Assembly (NCBI GenBank): GCA_031277075.1
Contig: JAISLV010000020.1
Span: 1-15,487 of the forward strand
Origin: Endomicrobium sp.
Lineage (GTDB): Bacteria; Elusimicrobiota; Endomicrobiia; Endomicrobiales; Endomicrobiaceae
Direction of reading: 5' to 3'
DNA: 15,487 bases
Both the position numbers and the translations under genes were made by a program. The notes below the pieces were generated by a model. It made no database searches and was not told where the DNA came from. It worked only from the letters and a program-made list of their open reading frames with translations. Shown here in pieces: positions 1 to 7,104 of this stretch (its first letter is position 1; each line of letters starts with the position of its first letter).

Positions 1-171
1 CCTTCATAAAATGTCAATCAATACTGCAGTGCCTCCACCTTACCGTTCCCATACAGAAGAAGCATCAACAGAAAAGTTATTGTTACAAACACAAATTCAT
101 CAACTTTTTGCAGTAATGATGTGAATTTAAATAAGAATATAAGAACTTCAGTGTAGAAGCAGAAGCAGAAA
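1..171. other. Unassigned left-edge sequence
   Basis: I recognise no gene here. All three forward frames are interrupted by stops (for example TAG at 154-156 in the frame of the downstream remnant, TGA at 122-124 and TAA at 207-209 in the other two). A short frame ending at 209 encodes an acidic tail rich in Glu and Ala (EAEAEIEVDPRMLEEYQ) but has no start. A reverse-strand frame of 62 codons overlaps it and encodes only a Phe/Leu-rich stretch. The region may contain scrambled remains of the missing N-terminal part of the ATPase gene that follows, but I cannot align it. Confidence 0.4.
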
Positions 172-711
172 TTGAAGTTGACCCAAGAATGTTGGAAGAA
201 TACCAATAAGAGGAAAATAAATTTAAAAAAAGAAACTGATGGAAGGAAAAATATTGACGGAATAAATTATTCTACAGCCGCAAAAAACCTAAATATTACA
301 AAATATAAAGCGGAACAATACATATCTATTTTAGACAAGGCTTTTATTTTACAAGTTGTTTTCCCAGAGGGTTCAAACGTGTTAAAAGAGCCAAAAATTT
401 TGCTTTCGCCGCCGTATAGGCTTTTGTATAACGATTTTGATTTATGTATAGGAGCTTTGAGAGAAGATTTTTTTGTCCAAAATTGCAGAATTTTAAATAA
501 AAATATTAAATATTTAAAATCTACGACGGGTTCTAAAACCCCAGACTATATTATCGCAGGTGACGACATAGTAGTAGAGATAGGCGGCAAAGGCAAAGGA
601 AGAACGCAGTTTAAAGGTTATAAGGCGGGCAAAAAGATTATACTTGCAGATTCCTATAATAATAATTCGGCGGACAAAAAACCGCTTTTTGCTTTTGGTT
701 TTGTTTTATAA
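172..711 (+). pseudogene. C-terminal remnant of AAA ATPase with DUF4143 domain
   Basis: The 179 codons resemble only the last part of the large AAA ATPase family that carries a C-terminal DUF4143 domain; complete members are usually around 400 residues or more. Visible hallmarks are the winged-helix-like segment INYSTAAKNLNITKYKAEQY, then AFILQVVFPEG, the KEPKILLSPPYRLLY strand, ALREDFFV, and the nuclease-like segment PDYIIAGDDIVVEIGGKGKG followed by QFKGYKAGKKIILADS. The Walker A and B ATPase half is absent upstream, where the frame closes at 154-156. The TTG at 172 is arbitrary and has no ribosome site; similarity starts near residue 31. The gene ends in PLFAFGFVL with a TAA that lies at the left end of the element at 711-894. 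I infer a decaying gene. Its original role is unknown, as for most of the family. Confidence 0.7.
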
Positions 712-894
712 TGGGTGTCTCTAAAAACCAATAATGCCCGTAATTGCCGTGAATTTTGCGGCAGTGCAAAGAAGAAAACGAAGGGCGTCCTAAGAGCAAG
801 GACGGACAAATTTTCTGATGCCCAAATGCCTTGAGAGACAACATCTCTCAAGGCGCAGGCTTTGACGGGCATTAGGGTTTTTAGAGACGCCCAT
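711..894. mobile_element. MITE-like element with ~30-bp terminal inverted repeats
   Basis: The left end (711-741) begins ATGGGTGTCTCTAAAAACC and ends AATGCCCGT. The right end (865-894) is its reverse complement with one substitution and a small indel/substitution patch. TA flanks both sides (709-710 and 895-896), consistent with a TA target duplication as made by IS630/Tc1-mariner-type transposases. The inside codes for nothing and is rich in hairpins: a perfect 10-bp stem CCTTGAGAGA/TCTCTCAAGG (829-838/844-853), CGTCCT/AGGACG (786-791/799-804) and a TTTGC/GCAAA stem just inside the left end. There is no transposase, so it would be non-autonomous. It lies between the ATPase remnant and argH, ending 22 bp before the argH start, so argH signals must lie in or beyond it. 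Reading the TA as a duplication is an inference. Confidence 0.75.
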
Positions 895-916
895 TATTAA
901 ATAAGGGATAAACAAA

Positions 917-2251
917 ATGGAAAATACGGATTTTGAGCAGTTTATCGGGTCTTTTTCTTTTGACCAAAGGCTTTGCGTTGCCGATATCACGGGGTCTGCC
1001 GCACATGTCAAAATGCTTGTGAAACAAAAAATATTGACTTCTTCAGACGGCAAGAAAATAATATCAGGTTTAAATTCAATTTTAAAAGACATTTCAAAAG
1101 GCTGGAAATTGCCCAAAGAAGAAGACATACATTATGCCGTAGAAAAAGAGCTTATAAGGCGCATAGGCGCAGTCGGCGGAAAAATGCACACCGCAAGAAG
1201 CAGAAACGACCAAGTCGCAACCGACCTGCGCATTTATTTAAGACAAGAAACAAACGCAATATTAGAGTTAATACGCAGATTTCAAAAAGCGCTGCTTGAA
1301 AAAGCGCAAAAAAATACAGACGTCATAATGCCTAGTTTTACGCATTTGCAGCCCGCGCAGCCCGTATTGGCTTCTCATTATCTTTTAGCTTACGCTTTTA
1401 TGTTTCAAAGAGACCGAGAGCGTTTTATAGATTGCAAAAAAAGGATAAACGTTTCGCCTTTAGGCAGCGCGGCTTTAGCAGGCACTTCTTTTAAAATTGA
1501 CAGAAGATACAGCGCAAAACTTTTAGGTTTTGAAAATATTTGCGAAAATTCGCTTGACGGCGTAAGCGACAGAGATTTTGCGGCGGAATTTTTGTTTTGC
1601 TGCTCTACAGCCGCCGTCCATCTTACGCGTTTTTGCGAAGAAATAATTTTGTGGTTAAACCCGGAATTTGCCTATATAAAAATAGGCGATAAATTTACTT
1701 CAGGCTCTTCTATAATGCCGCAGAAAAGAAACCCCGACTGCGCGGAAGTTATAAGGGGCAAAGCCGGCAGAATTTTTGGAGATTTATTCGCTCTTCTTAC
1801 TATAGTAAAATCGCTCCCGCTTGCTTACAATAGAGATTTGCAAGAAGACAAACCGCCGGTTTTTGACGCAGTAGACAATATAAAACTCTGCCTTGAAGTC
1901 GCGCGCGAAATGACTGAAAGTTTGGAATTTATTAAAGAAAACGCTTTAAAAAGCGCGCGCAAAGGTTTTGTGGAAGCTACCGAAATTGCCGATTATCTTG
2001 CCAGAAAAAACGTTCCTTTTAGAACGGCGCACGCCGTAGTAAAACAAATTGTCTCTTACGCTTTAAAAAATTCAAAAACTTTAGACGAGCTTACCCTTGA
2101 GGAGTATAAAAAGTTTTCGAAAGAAATAGAAAAAGACATTTATAAACGTATTGACGTAAAAAATATAATCGCCGAAAAAACTTCTTACGGAGGGACGTCT
2201 CTAAAATCGTCGCTTAAACAAATTGAAATTTTAGAGAGTTTACTAAAATGA
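917..2251 (+). CDS. argH: Argininosuccinate lyase
   Basis: Cytoplasmic homotetrameric enzyme that cleaves argininosuccinate to arginine and fumarate, the last step of arginine synthesis. The 444-residue product shows the family's features in order: FDQRLCVADITGSAAHVKML near the N-terminus, the HTARSRNDQVATDLR segment around residues 91-105, the TFTHLQPAQP-type segment (here SFTHLQPAQP), and the fumarase/aspartase-superfamily signature GSSIMPQKRNPD with the flexible catalytic-serine loop. The C-terminal YGGTS motif is also present. Length is slightly below the usual ~455-470 because the normal KLWGGRF-type start is replaced by MENTDFEQFIGSFSF; residues after it align well. The ATG has a weak AAGGGA 9 nt upstream. 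The MITE-like element ends 22 bp before the start. The last codons overlap the next gene by 4 nt (ATGA), suggesting translational coupling. Confidence 0.95.
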   Translation: MENTDFEQFIGSFSFDQRLCVADITGSAAHVKMLVKQKILTSSDGKKIISGLNSILKDISKGWKLPKEEDIHYAVEKELIRRIGAVGGKMHTARSRNDQVATDLRIYLRQETNAILELIRRFQKALLEKAQKNTDVIMPSFTHLQPAQPVLASHYLLAYAFMFQRDRERFIDCKKRINVSPLGSAALAGTSFKIDRRYSAKLLGFENICENSLDGVSDRDFAAEFLFCCSTAAVHLTRFCEEIILWLNPEFAYIKIGDKFTSGSSIMPQKRNPDCAEVIRGKAGRIFGDLFALLTIVKSLPLAYNRDLQEDKPPVFDAVDNIKLCLEVAREMTESLEFIKENALKSARKGFVEATEIADYLARKNVPFRTAHAVVKQIVSYALKNSKTLDELTLEEYKKFSKEIEKDIYKRIDVKNIIAEKTSYGGTSLKSSLKQIEILESLLK

Positions 2252-3501
2252 AAACGACAAAATATCAGTCTATCAGCCGGATGAACGCGTTAAAAAATAA
2301 AAATCCTGTTTTTCCCGTAAAAACGCAGCCGCGCCTTTATGGTTTTTTGAAATTTTTGAAGGTTACCGTCTTTACGTTGGCAGTTTTAATTTCAACGCAA
2401 AACTTTGCTTTAGCTGAAGGGTTTGAAAAAACCCTTACGCTGGATTTAAGCGTTAAAACGGCTCTTTCTATAAACCCCGACGTTTTGATAAACGAACAAA
2501 AAATGGAATTTGCAAGGCAGAGAATTTACGAAGCCCGCGCTTTGTATTTCCCAAAAATATATCTCAACCTGAACTTTTCAAAGTTCAACAATACCTCGCC
2601 TATGGTTTTACCCGAAGATATAACGGGAACGCCCGTCTATCTCCCCGCAGGCATTAAAGATATTTATTATGCCACAAGAGTTTCCGCTTGGCAAAATATA
2701 TACGCGGGCGGCAGAGTAAAAACCACAAATAAACTTGCAAAAATCAATATGGATAAAACTAAAAACGAAGCTGACATAGTAAAAATTAAAGTAATAAACA
2801 ATGTCAAGCGCGCTTTTAACGCCTGTCTGTATTATAAAGAAAAAACTAAATTTTATGAAAAGGCGTCCGCTAAAATAAAAAGCGTAGAATTAGAAAGAAA
2901 ACTTGCCGCGTCAAAGTTTTACTACAATAAAGAGCTTTTAACTTTGCTTAGCGCAATCGGTTTAGAATTAAACGCCATAGTAGACGTTTCAGGCGAGTTT
3001 AAGCCGCGCGTAAGGAATTTTGACATTTCGCGCTGCATGCTGCTTGCTTATCAATTTAAACCTGAAATGCAGGCTACCCAGCAGCAGGAAAGTTCCGACG
3101 CGCTGATAGTAAATCTTTTGTCTATGCAGCAGTATCCTACGGTCTATGTGGGCGCGTCGCAAGAATGGACGGGCGACCAAATTATCGGCGACGACAGCAA
3201 TTGGTATGTGTCTTTAAACGTAAACATTCCCGTATTTGACGGCGGAGGAACTTTTGCAAGAATTAAGCAGGGCAAAATCAATATGCGGGAAGCCTCTTTA
3301 AAGAGGTCTAAACGCGAAGACGAAATCAGACTAAACATAAACAAAGCCTTAATAGAGTATAATTTTTGGAAAGAACAAGCCGCAAACATTTCCAAAAATC
3401 CTTCCGAATATACGGAAACCGACCTTGACATTATCAACAGCCTTAACAACAGCTATTACGCTTTAGAGCTTGCGGTAGGCGTTGAACTTGATTCTTATTG
3501 A
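2248..3501 (+). CDS. TolC-family outer-membrane protein, shortened helical arms
   Basis: Predicted outer-membrane channel of the TolC/OEP family, the exit duct of tripartite efflux or type I secretion systems. A hydrophobic export signal lies at residues ~33-56 (LKFLKVTVFTLAVLISTQNF, then ALA before the likely cut), preceded by an unusually long polar stretch of ~32 residues. The two OEP repeats are recognisable: ALSINPDVLI, ARALYFPKIYLNLNFS and WQNIYAGGRV in the first; YQFKPEMQATQQQ, QQYPTVYVGASQEW, VSLNVNIPVFDGGGTFARIKQG and DEIRLNINKALIEYNFWKEQA in the second. In both repeats the long coil returning toward the membrane looks short: about 30 residues around 211-216 and about 35 around 378-390 seem missing relative to typical members. 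The ATG overlaps the argH stop; M12 (2281) is an alternative start. No membrane-fusion or pump gene is adjacent. The specific substrate is unknown. Confidence 0.8.
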   Translation: MKTTKYQSISRMNALKNKNPVFPVKTQPRLYGFLKFLKVTVFTLAVLISTQNFALAEGFEKTLTLDLSVKTALSINPDVLINEQKMEFARQRIYEARALYFPKIYLNLNFSKFNNTSPMVLPEDITGTPVYLPAGIKDIYYATRVSAWQNIYAGGRVKTTNKLAKINMDKTKNEADIVKIKVINNVKRAFNACLYYKEKTKFYEKASAKIKSVELERKLAASKFYYNKELLTLLSAIGLELNAIVDVSGEFKPRVRNFDISRCMLLAYQFKPEMQATQQQESSDALIVNLLSMQQYPTVYVGASQEWTGDQIIGDDSNWYVSLNVNIPVFDGGGTFARIKQGKINMREASLKRSKREDEIRLNINKALIEYNFWKEQAANISKNPSEYTETDLDIINSLNNSYYALELAVGVELDSY

Positions 3502-3513
3502 TTTTAAACGACA

Positions 3514-4467
3514 ATGAAAAATTTTATTTTCGCTTTAATCATTCTTTCCCTGCTTTGCTCAAACGCGTTTTCTGTTACGCCGCAAGATTTTAACGAAGAC
3601 GAATTTCTTATCAACTTTTACTGGGAAAAAATATCGGCGCTTCCCGCGGGCAAACGTCCTAAAACCGCGCTCGTTTTGGGCGGCGGGGGAGCGCGCGGTT
3701 TTGCGCATATAGGAGTGTTTAGAGTTTTGAAAGAAGAAGATATTCCCGTTGATTTGGTGGTCGGCACAAGCATGGGTTCTATAGCGGGCGCGTTTTATTG
3801 CGCCGACGTTTCTTTAGACAAAGTTGAAGAGCTTGCAAAAACTATCAATTGGAACAAAGTGTCAAATTTCGGAGTTCCGTCTCTTGTAGAAATGATTGTA
3901 AGCGAAAAACTGCTTTCAAACGAAAAAATAGAAAAATTCATTTCAGAAGCGATAGGCGGCGTGCGTTTTGAACAGCTTAAAGTCCCGCTTGTGTGCGTCG
4001 CTACAGACTTAAATACCGGCGAACGGATTTTATTGAGAGACGGAAGCGTAGCTTTTGCCGTAAGGGCAAGTTCTACGCTGCCGGGAATTTTTAAGCCCGT
4101 AGAATACAGGCAGCGTTATCTTATTGACGGCGGTCTTTCTGAAAACGTTCCCGTAAACGTGGCGAAACTTTTTGACCCCGACGTAGTAATTGCCGTCGCA
4201 GTTTCCGCAGACATTACAAAAAACGATACGGGCAATGTGTTTACTATTCTTATGCAGTCAATTTATATACAAGGCAGAGCTTTAGACGAAGAACATCTGC
4301 GCTCTGCCGACGTGGTAATACGCCCTAAAGTCAACGAAATATCGGCTGTGGACATAAAAGACGCAAGCAAAACCATAGAAAAAGGTTTTGTAGCGGCAAA
4401 AGAGGCGATTAAAACTATTAAAACCGCCGTAATAAACAAGACAGAGGAGAAATATCTGTTTGAATAA
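3514..4467 (+). CDS. Secreted patatin-like phospholipase (RssA/NTE type)
   Basis: Serine lipid hydrolase of the patatin family, which uses a Ser-Asp dyad. The N-terminus MKNFIFALIILSLLCSNAFS is a clear signal peptide, so the enzyme should act in the periplasm or outer membrane. The core follows: oxyanion-hole loop GGGGARG (residues 56-62), nucleophile elbow GTSMG with Ser86, and the catalytic aspartate in DGG (Asp205, context YLIDGGLSENVP). The spacing matches the small bacterial RssA-like group (~300 residues; 317 here), and no C-terminal barrel follows. The gene starts 12 nt after the TolC-like gene, has little Shine-Dalgarno sequence, and overlaps the following TPR gene by 8 nt, which suggests one transcript. 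Phospholipase A or lysophospholipase activity is inferred from the family; the physiological substrate is not visible. Confidence 0.9.
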   Translation: MKNFIFALIILSLLCSNAFSVTPQDFNEDEFLINFYWEKISALPAGKRPKTALVLGGGGARGFAHIGVFRVLKEEDIPVDLVVGTSMGSIAGAFYCADVSLDKVEELAKTINWNKVSNFGVPSLVEMIVSEKLLSNEKIEKFISEAIGGVRFEQLKVPLVCVATDLNTGERILLRDGSVAFAVRASSTLPGIFKPVEYRQRYLIDGGLSENVPVNVAKLFDPDVVIAVAVSADITKNDTGNVFTILMQSIYIQGRALDEEHLRSADVVIRPKVNEISAVDIKDASKTIEKGFVAAKEAIKTIKTAVINKTEEKYLFE

Positions 4468-5464
4468 GCCGTTTTTTACTTTTACCATCTTAATATTGTT
4501 TTGCGCTTGCGCGGCTTTTGCAGGAACGGACATTGAAATTTACTCGCAAAGCGCGCCTGTAAAAAACAAAAATGCAAAAATTGACGCTTTAGAAAAACGC
4601 GCCGACATGCTTGTTGAAGACGGACAGTATTTGCAGGCGGAAAATATTTATAAAGAATTGGCAAATCAAAAAACGTCAAAAAAGAAAAAATTTATTTACA
4701 ATATAAAACTCGGCGATTTAGCGGAACTTGGCGGCAATTACAGTTTGAGTTTAGACTATTATAAAAAAGCTGAAAATTTATACAAAAAAAATATAGACGT
4801 AAAATATAAAATAGGCGACATTCTTTTTAAAAGTAATTTATACACTCTTTCAGAAAACGCTTTTCTTGACGCTTTAGATATAGACAAAAATTCAAATTAT
4901 GCAAAAATGAGGCTTGGGGATATTTACTTTTCTCAAAATTTATACCAAAAAGCGCTAGAACGCTACGCTTCTATAGACGCGTATTATTATACCGCGCAGA
5001 TAGTAAGCAATACGGCTGAATGTTATAAAAGCGCGGGGAAAATAGACGAGGCTTTAAAAGCCGCCAACGATTTTTTAATTTCAAACGAAAGTCCGCAAAT
5101 TTATTTTTTGTCGGCGGTATTGTATGCTGATAAAAAAATGTATAAAGAAGCCGAAGAACAATTTTTGCGCGTCGTAACCCTTGCGCCCGAAAATTTTGCC
5201 GCGCGCGTCTATTTGGCGGGAATATATTTAAACGACGGGGATATGGATAAAGCGCAAGAAAATTTAGACAGCGCATACAAGCTGAACTCGTCTTATTGCG
5301 CTATAGACTTGCTCTATGCGCAAATAGCCTGCAAAAAAGGGAAACTCTACGACGCCCGCAGATACGCCCACAGCGCTTATATGAAAGCAAAAAGCGATTT
5401 CTCAAAAGAGCAGGCGCAAAAACTGATAAATTTTTTAAAAGATAAGAAAACTTTAAAAAACTAA
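4460..5464 (+). CDS. Exported tetratricopeptide-repeat protein
   Basis: A 334-residue protein with a signal peptide (MNKPFFTFTILILFCACAAFAG; the AFA-G site fits signal peptidase I, while the cysteines do not form a good lipobox). The rest is almost all helical TPR units: examples are LVEDGQYLQAENIYKELA, LAELGGNYSLSLDYYKKAE, LGDIYFSQNLYQKALERYA, CYKSAGKIDEALKAANDFL, LYADKKMYKEAEEQFLRVV and IYLNDGDMDKAQENLDSAY. I count about seven or eight. TPR arrays are protein-binding scaffolds; the partner is unknown, but the neighbours suggest a periplasmic or outer-membrane role. The start is the TTG at 4460, chosen because AGGAG at 4445-4449 sits 10 nt upstream and the signal peptide begins there. It overlaps the patatin gene by 8 nt. 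Confidence 0.85.
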   Translation: MNKPFFTFTILILFCACAAFAGTDIEIYSQSAPVKNKNAKIDALEKRADMLVEDGQYLQAENIYKELANQKTSKKKKFIYNIKLGDLAELGGNYSLSLDYYKKAENLYKKNIDVKYKIGDILFKSNLYTLSENAFLDALDIDKNSNYAKMRLGDIYFSQNLYQKALERYASIDAYYYTAQIVSNTAECYKSAGKIDEALKAANDFLISNESPQIYFLSAVLYADKKMYKEAEEQFLRVVTLAPENFAARVYLAGIYLNDGDMDKAQENLDSAYKLNSSYCAIDLLYAQIACKKGKLYDARRYAHSAYMKAKSDFSKEQAQKLINFLKDKKTLKN

Positions 5465-5508
5465 AAAAGAAATAGAATTGTAAAAACGGAATTTGATATT
5501 TCTCTTCT

Positions 5509-5536
5509 TTGACAGTTTTAGGAGCTATTTGATAAT
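5509..5536 (+). promoter_or_regulatory. Sigma70-type promoter for lysA
   Basis: A perfect TTGACA (5509-5514) is followed after 16 bp by GATAAT (5531-5536, five of six matches to TATAAT), in an AT-rich context with an overlapping TAATAT at 18 bp spacing. Predicted transcription would begin near 5543, about 25 nt before the lysA ATG at 5568. It lies in the gap after the TPR gene and is the best promoter match I found in the window. Confidence 0.75.
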
Positions 5537-5567
5537 ATATTACGAATATTATAAAGCGGGGAAAAGA

Positions 5568-6797
5568 ATGCTTAAATTTAAAAACGGCGATTTATACATT
5601 GAAGACGTAAAATTTTCAAATATCGCAAAAGAGTTTGGAACGGCGGTCTATGTCTATTCAAAAAATCAAATAATTAAAAATTACGACGCGTATAAATCAG
5701 TTTTTTCAAAAAACGAAGGGCTTATATGTTTTGCCTGTAAAACAAATTCAAACGCGGGCGTTTTAAAAATTTTATCGGCTTTGGGCGCGGGCGCAGACAC
5801 TACTTCGGGCGGGGAAATTTACCGCTGTTTAAAAGCGGGATTTGACCCTTCTAAAATAGTCTATGCGGGCGTCGGAAAAACAAGCCAAGAAATTGAATAC
5901 GCGTTAAAAAGCAAAATTTTAATGTTTAACGTTGAATCTATTGAAGAGCTTGACGCAATAGATAAAATCGCGGGAAAACTGAAAGTTAAGGCAAAAATCG
6001 CTTTTAGAGTAAACCCCGACGTAGACCCAGACACGCATTCGCATATAGTTACTGGGAAAAAAGGCTCAAAGTTCGGCATAGCTTACGAAGACGCCATATC
6101 TGCGTATATGTATGCAAAAAAGAAAAAAAATATTGTTATTTCGGGCGTTCACAGCCATATAGGCTCGCAGATTTTAGACGCCGCGCCTTTTGCTTTAGCG
6201 GCTAAAAAGATTAAAAAAATTGTAGACGAAATTGAAAAAAACGGAGTAAAAATAGAATACGTAAACAGCGGCGGCGGACTTGGCGTAAAATATGAGAAAA
6301 GTCAAAAAGCTCTTTTTCCAAAGCAAATTGCCGACGTTATTTTCCCTTTATACAAAGATAAAAAATTTATTTTTGAGCCGGGTCGCTCAATAATTGCAAA
6401 CGCTGGACATCTGCTTTGCAAAGTTGTCTACAGAAAAACGTCGGGTGGAAAAAGTTTTTTAATTACCGACGCTGGAATGAACGATTTAATAAGACCCGCT
6501 TTCTACGAGGCTTATCACGAGATAATTGCGGTTAAAAGAAATAAGGCGAAAAAAGTTAAAACAGACGTCGTAGGTCCTATATGCGAATCGTCAGATTTTA
6601 TGGGCAAAGACCGCATGCTGCCGATTTTAAAACAAGACGCGCTTTTGCTTGTAACCTGCGCGGGCGCTTACGGCGCGGCAATGTCTTCGCAATATAACTC
6701 AAGACCTCTTTTGCCTGAAGTTCTAGTAGAAGGACGCAAAGTTTCATTGATAAGAAAAAGAGCAGGCTACGAAGACCTAATATTAAACGAAGCATAA
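5568..6797 (+). CDS. lysA: Diaminopimelate decarboxylase
   Basis: PLP-dependent fold-type III decarboxylase that converts meso-diaminopimelate to L-lysine and CO2. The 409-residue product has the PLP lysine in CFACKTNSN (Lys58), the VHSHIGSQI motif (194-202), the phosphate-binding GGGLG (235-239), EPGRS (270-274), the ICESSD segment with Cys339/Glu340, and GAYGAAMSSQYNSRP near the C-terminus: all standard for LysA and in family order and length. I chose ATG 5568, not the TTG at 5493, because the longer frame begins upstream of the promoter, adds 25 residues without family resemblance, and ATG 5568 has a GGGGA ribosome site 5-6 nt upstream. dapF and dapA follow on the same strand. Confidence 0.95.
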   Translation: MLKFKNGDLYIEDVKFSNIAKEFGTAVYVYSKNQIIKNYDAYKSVFSKNEGLICFACKTNSNAGVLKILSALGAGADTTSGGEIYRCLKAGFDPSKIVYAGVGKTSQEIEYALKSKILMFNVESIEELDAIDKIAGKLKVKAKIAFRVNPDVDPDTHSHIVTGKKGSKFGIAYEDAISAYMYAKKKKNIVISGVHSHIGSQILDAAPFALAAKKIKKIVDEIEKNGVKIEYVNSGGGLGVKYEKSQKALFPKQIADVIFPLYKDKKFIFEPGRSIIANAGHLLCKVVYRKTSGGKSFLITDAGMNDLIRPAFYEAYHEIIAVKRNKAKKVKTDVVGPICESSDFMGKDRMLPILKQDALLLVTCAGAYGAAMSSQYNSRPLLPEVLVEGRKVSLIRKRAGYEDLILNEA

Positions 6798-6848
6798 AAC
6801 AGCCCTGCCGCTGTCATTGCAGTTGTCGTTGTCTTTTGATTTTCCGTC

Positions 6849-6880
6849 ACCCTGAACTAGTTTCAGGGTCTGCCTTTTTT
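6849..6880 (+). terminator. Hairpin plus T-run after lysA (copy 1)
   Basis: An 8-bp stem ACCCTGAA/TTCAGGGT with a 5-nt loop CTAGT (6849-6869) is followed after CTGCC by six T residues (6875-6880). The 5-nt gap before the T-run is longer than in a good intrinsic terminator, so it may be a weak terminator or attenuator, or simply a repeat hairpin. It is one of six related hairpins in the window. Confidence 0.4.
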
Positions 6881-6994
6881 CGTGTTTTTTCAGTGTCTGT
6901 AGTCGTCAGCCGTTGCAGTTGCCTAGCTGCATAGCCGCTTAGCTGCCCAGCTGCTTTATCTGTTGTCATTGCAGTTGCCTTTTCCTTTTCCGTC

Positions 6995-7026
6995 ACCCTG
7001 AACTAGTTTCAGGGTCTGCCTTTTTT
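6995..7026 (+). terminator. Hairpin plus T-run before dapF (copy 2)
   Basis: Identical stem and loop to the copy at 6849, again followed by CTGCC and six T residues (7021-7026). It lies 67 nt before the dapF ribosome site. If it terminates, dapF and dapA need their own promoter downstream; if it leaks, it would reduce dapF/dapA relative to lysA. I see no strong promoter between it and dapF. Confidence 0.4.
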
Positions 7027-7104
7027 CGTATTTTTTTAGTGTCTGTAGTTGTTATCCGTTGCATAGCCGCTTAGCTGTCCAGCCGCTTTATCAAAGGAGT
7101 CTCA

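Larger units (their letters stand above)
6811..7092 (+). repeat. Tandem duplicated mosaic repeat block
   Basis: Two imperfect tandem units (about 6811-6960 and 6961-7092) fill the lysA-dapF gap. Each unit runs: TGTCATTGCAGTTG, a TTTTCCGTC lead, the hairpin ACCCTGAA-CTAGT-TTCAGGGT, CTGCCTTTTTTCGT, an AGTGTCTGTAGT word, then an array of 8-bp words (CTAGCTGC, ATAGCCGC, TTAGCTGC, CCAGCTGC at 6923-6954; ATAGCCGC, TTAGCTGT, CCAGCCGC at 7063-7086) and CTTTATC. The units differ by substitutions and a few indels (hairpin offset 146 bp, leading word offset 152 bp). No reading frame is evident. The same words recur between trpC and trpF. Confidence 0.85.

Noticed and set aside
18..206. 62-codon reverse frame at the left edge
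   Set aside because: Low-complexity Phe/Leu-rich translation of AT-rich DNA, no ribosome site, no family resemblance.
829..853. 10-bp stem hairpin as terminator for the ATPase remnant
   Set aside because: No T-run follows on either strand; it is better explained as internal structure of the MITE-like element.
862..900. Possible argH promoter from TTGACG (862) and TATTAA (895)
   Set aside because: The spacer is 27 bp, far outside the usual 16-18; no better pair found in the element.
638..1128. Three overlapping reverse frames (638-844, 654-872, 790-1128)
   Set aside because: They run through the inverted-repeat element and antisense to argH, with no recognisable protein features.
5493..5567. 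25-codon N-terminal extension of lysA from a TTG
   Set aside because: It contains the TTGACA/GATAAT promoter, so the mRNA would start downstream of the TTG; the added residues do not resemble LysA.
6811..7092. CRISPR-like array in the lysA-dapF gap
   Set aside because: Only two long imperfect units, no regular spacers, no cas genes; the spacer-like parts are themselves repeats.
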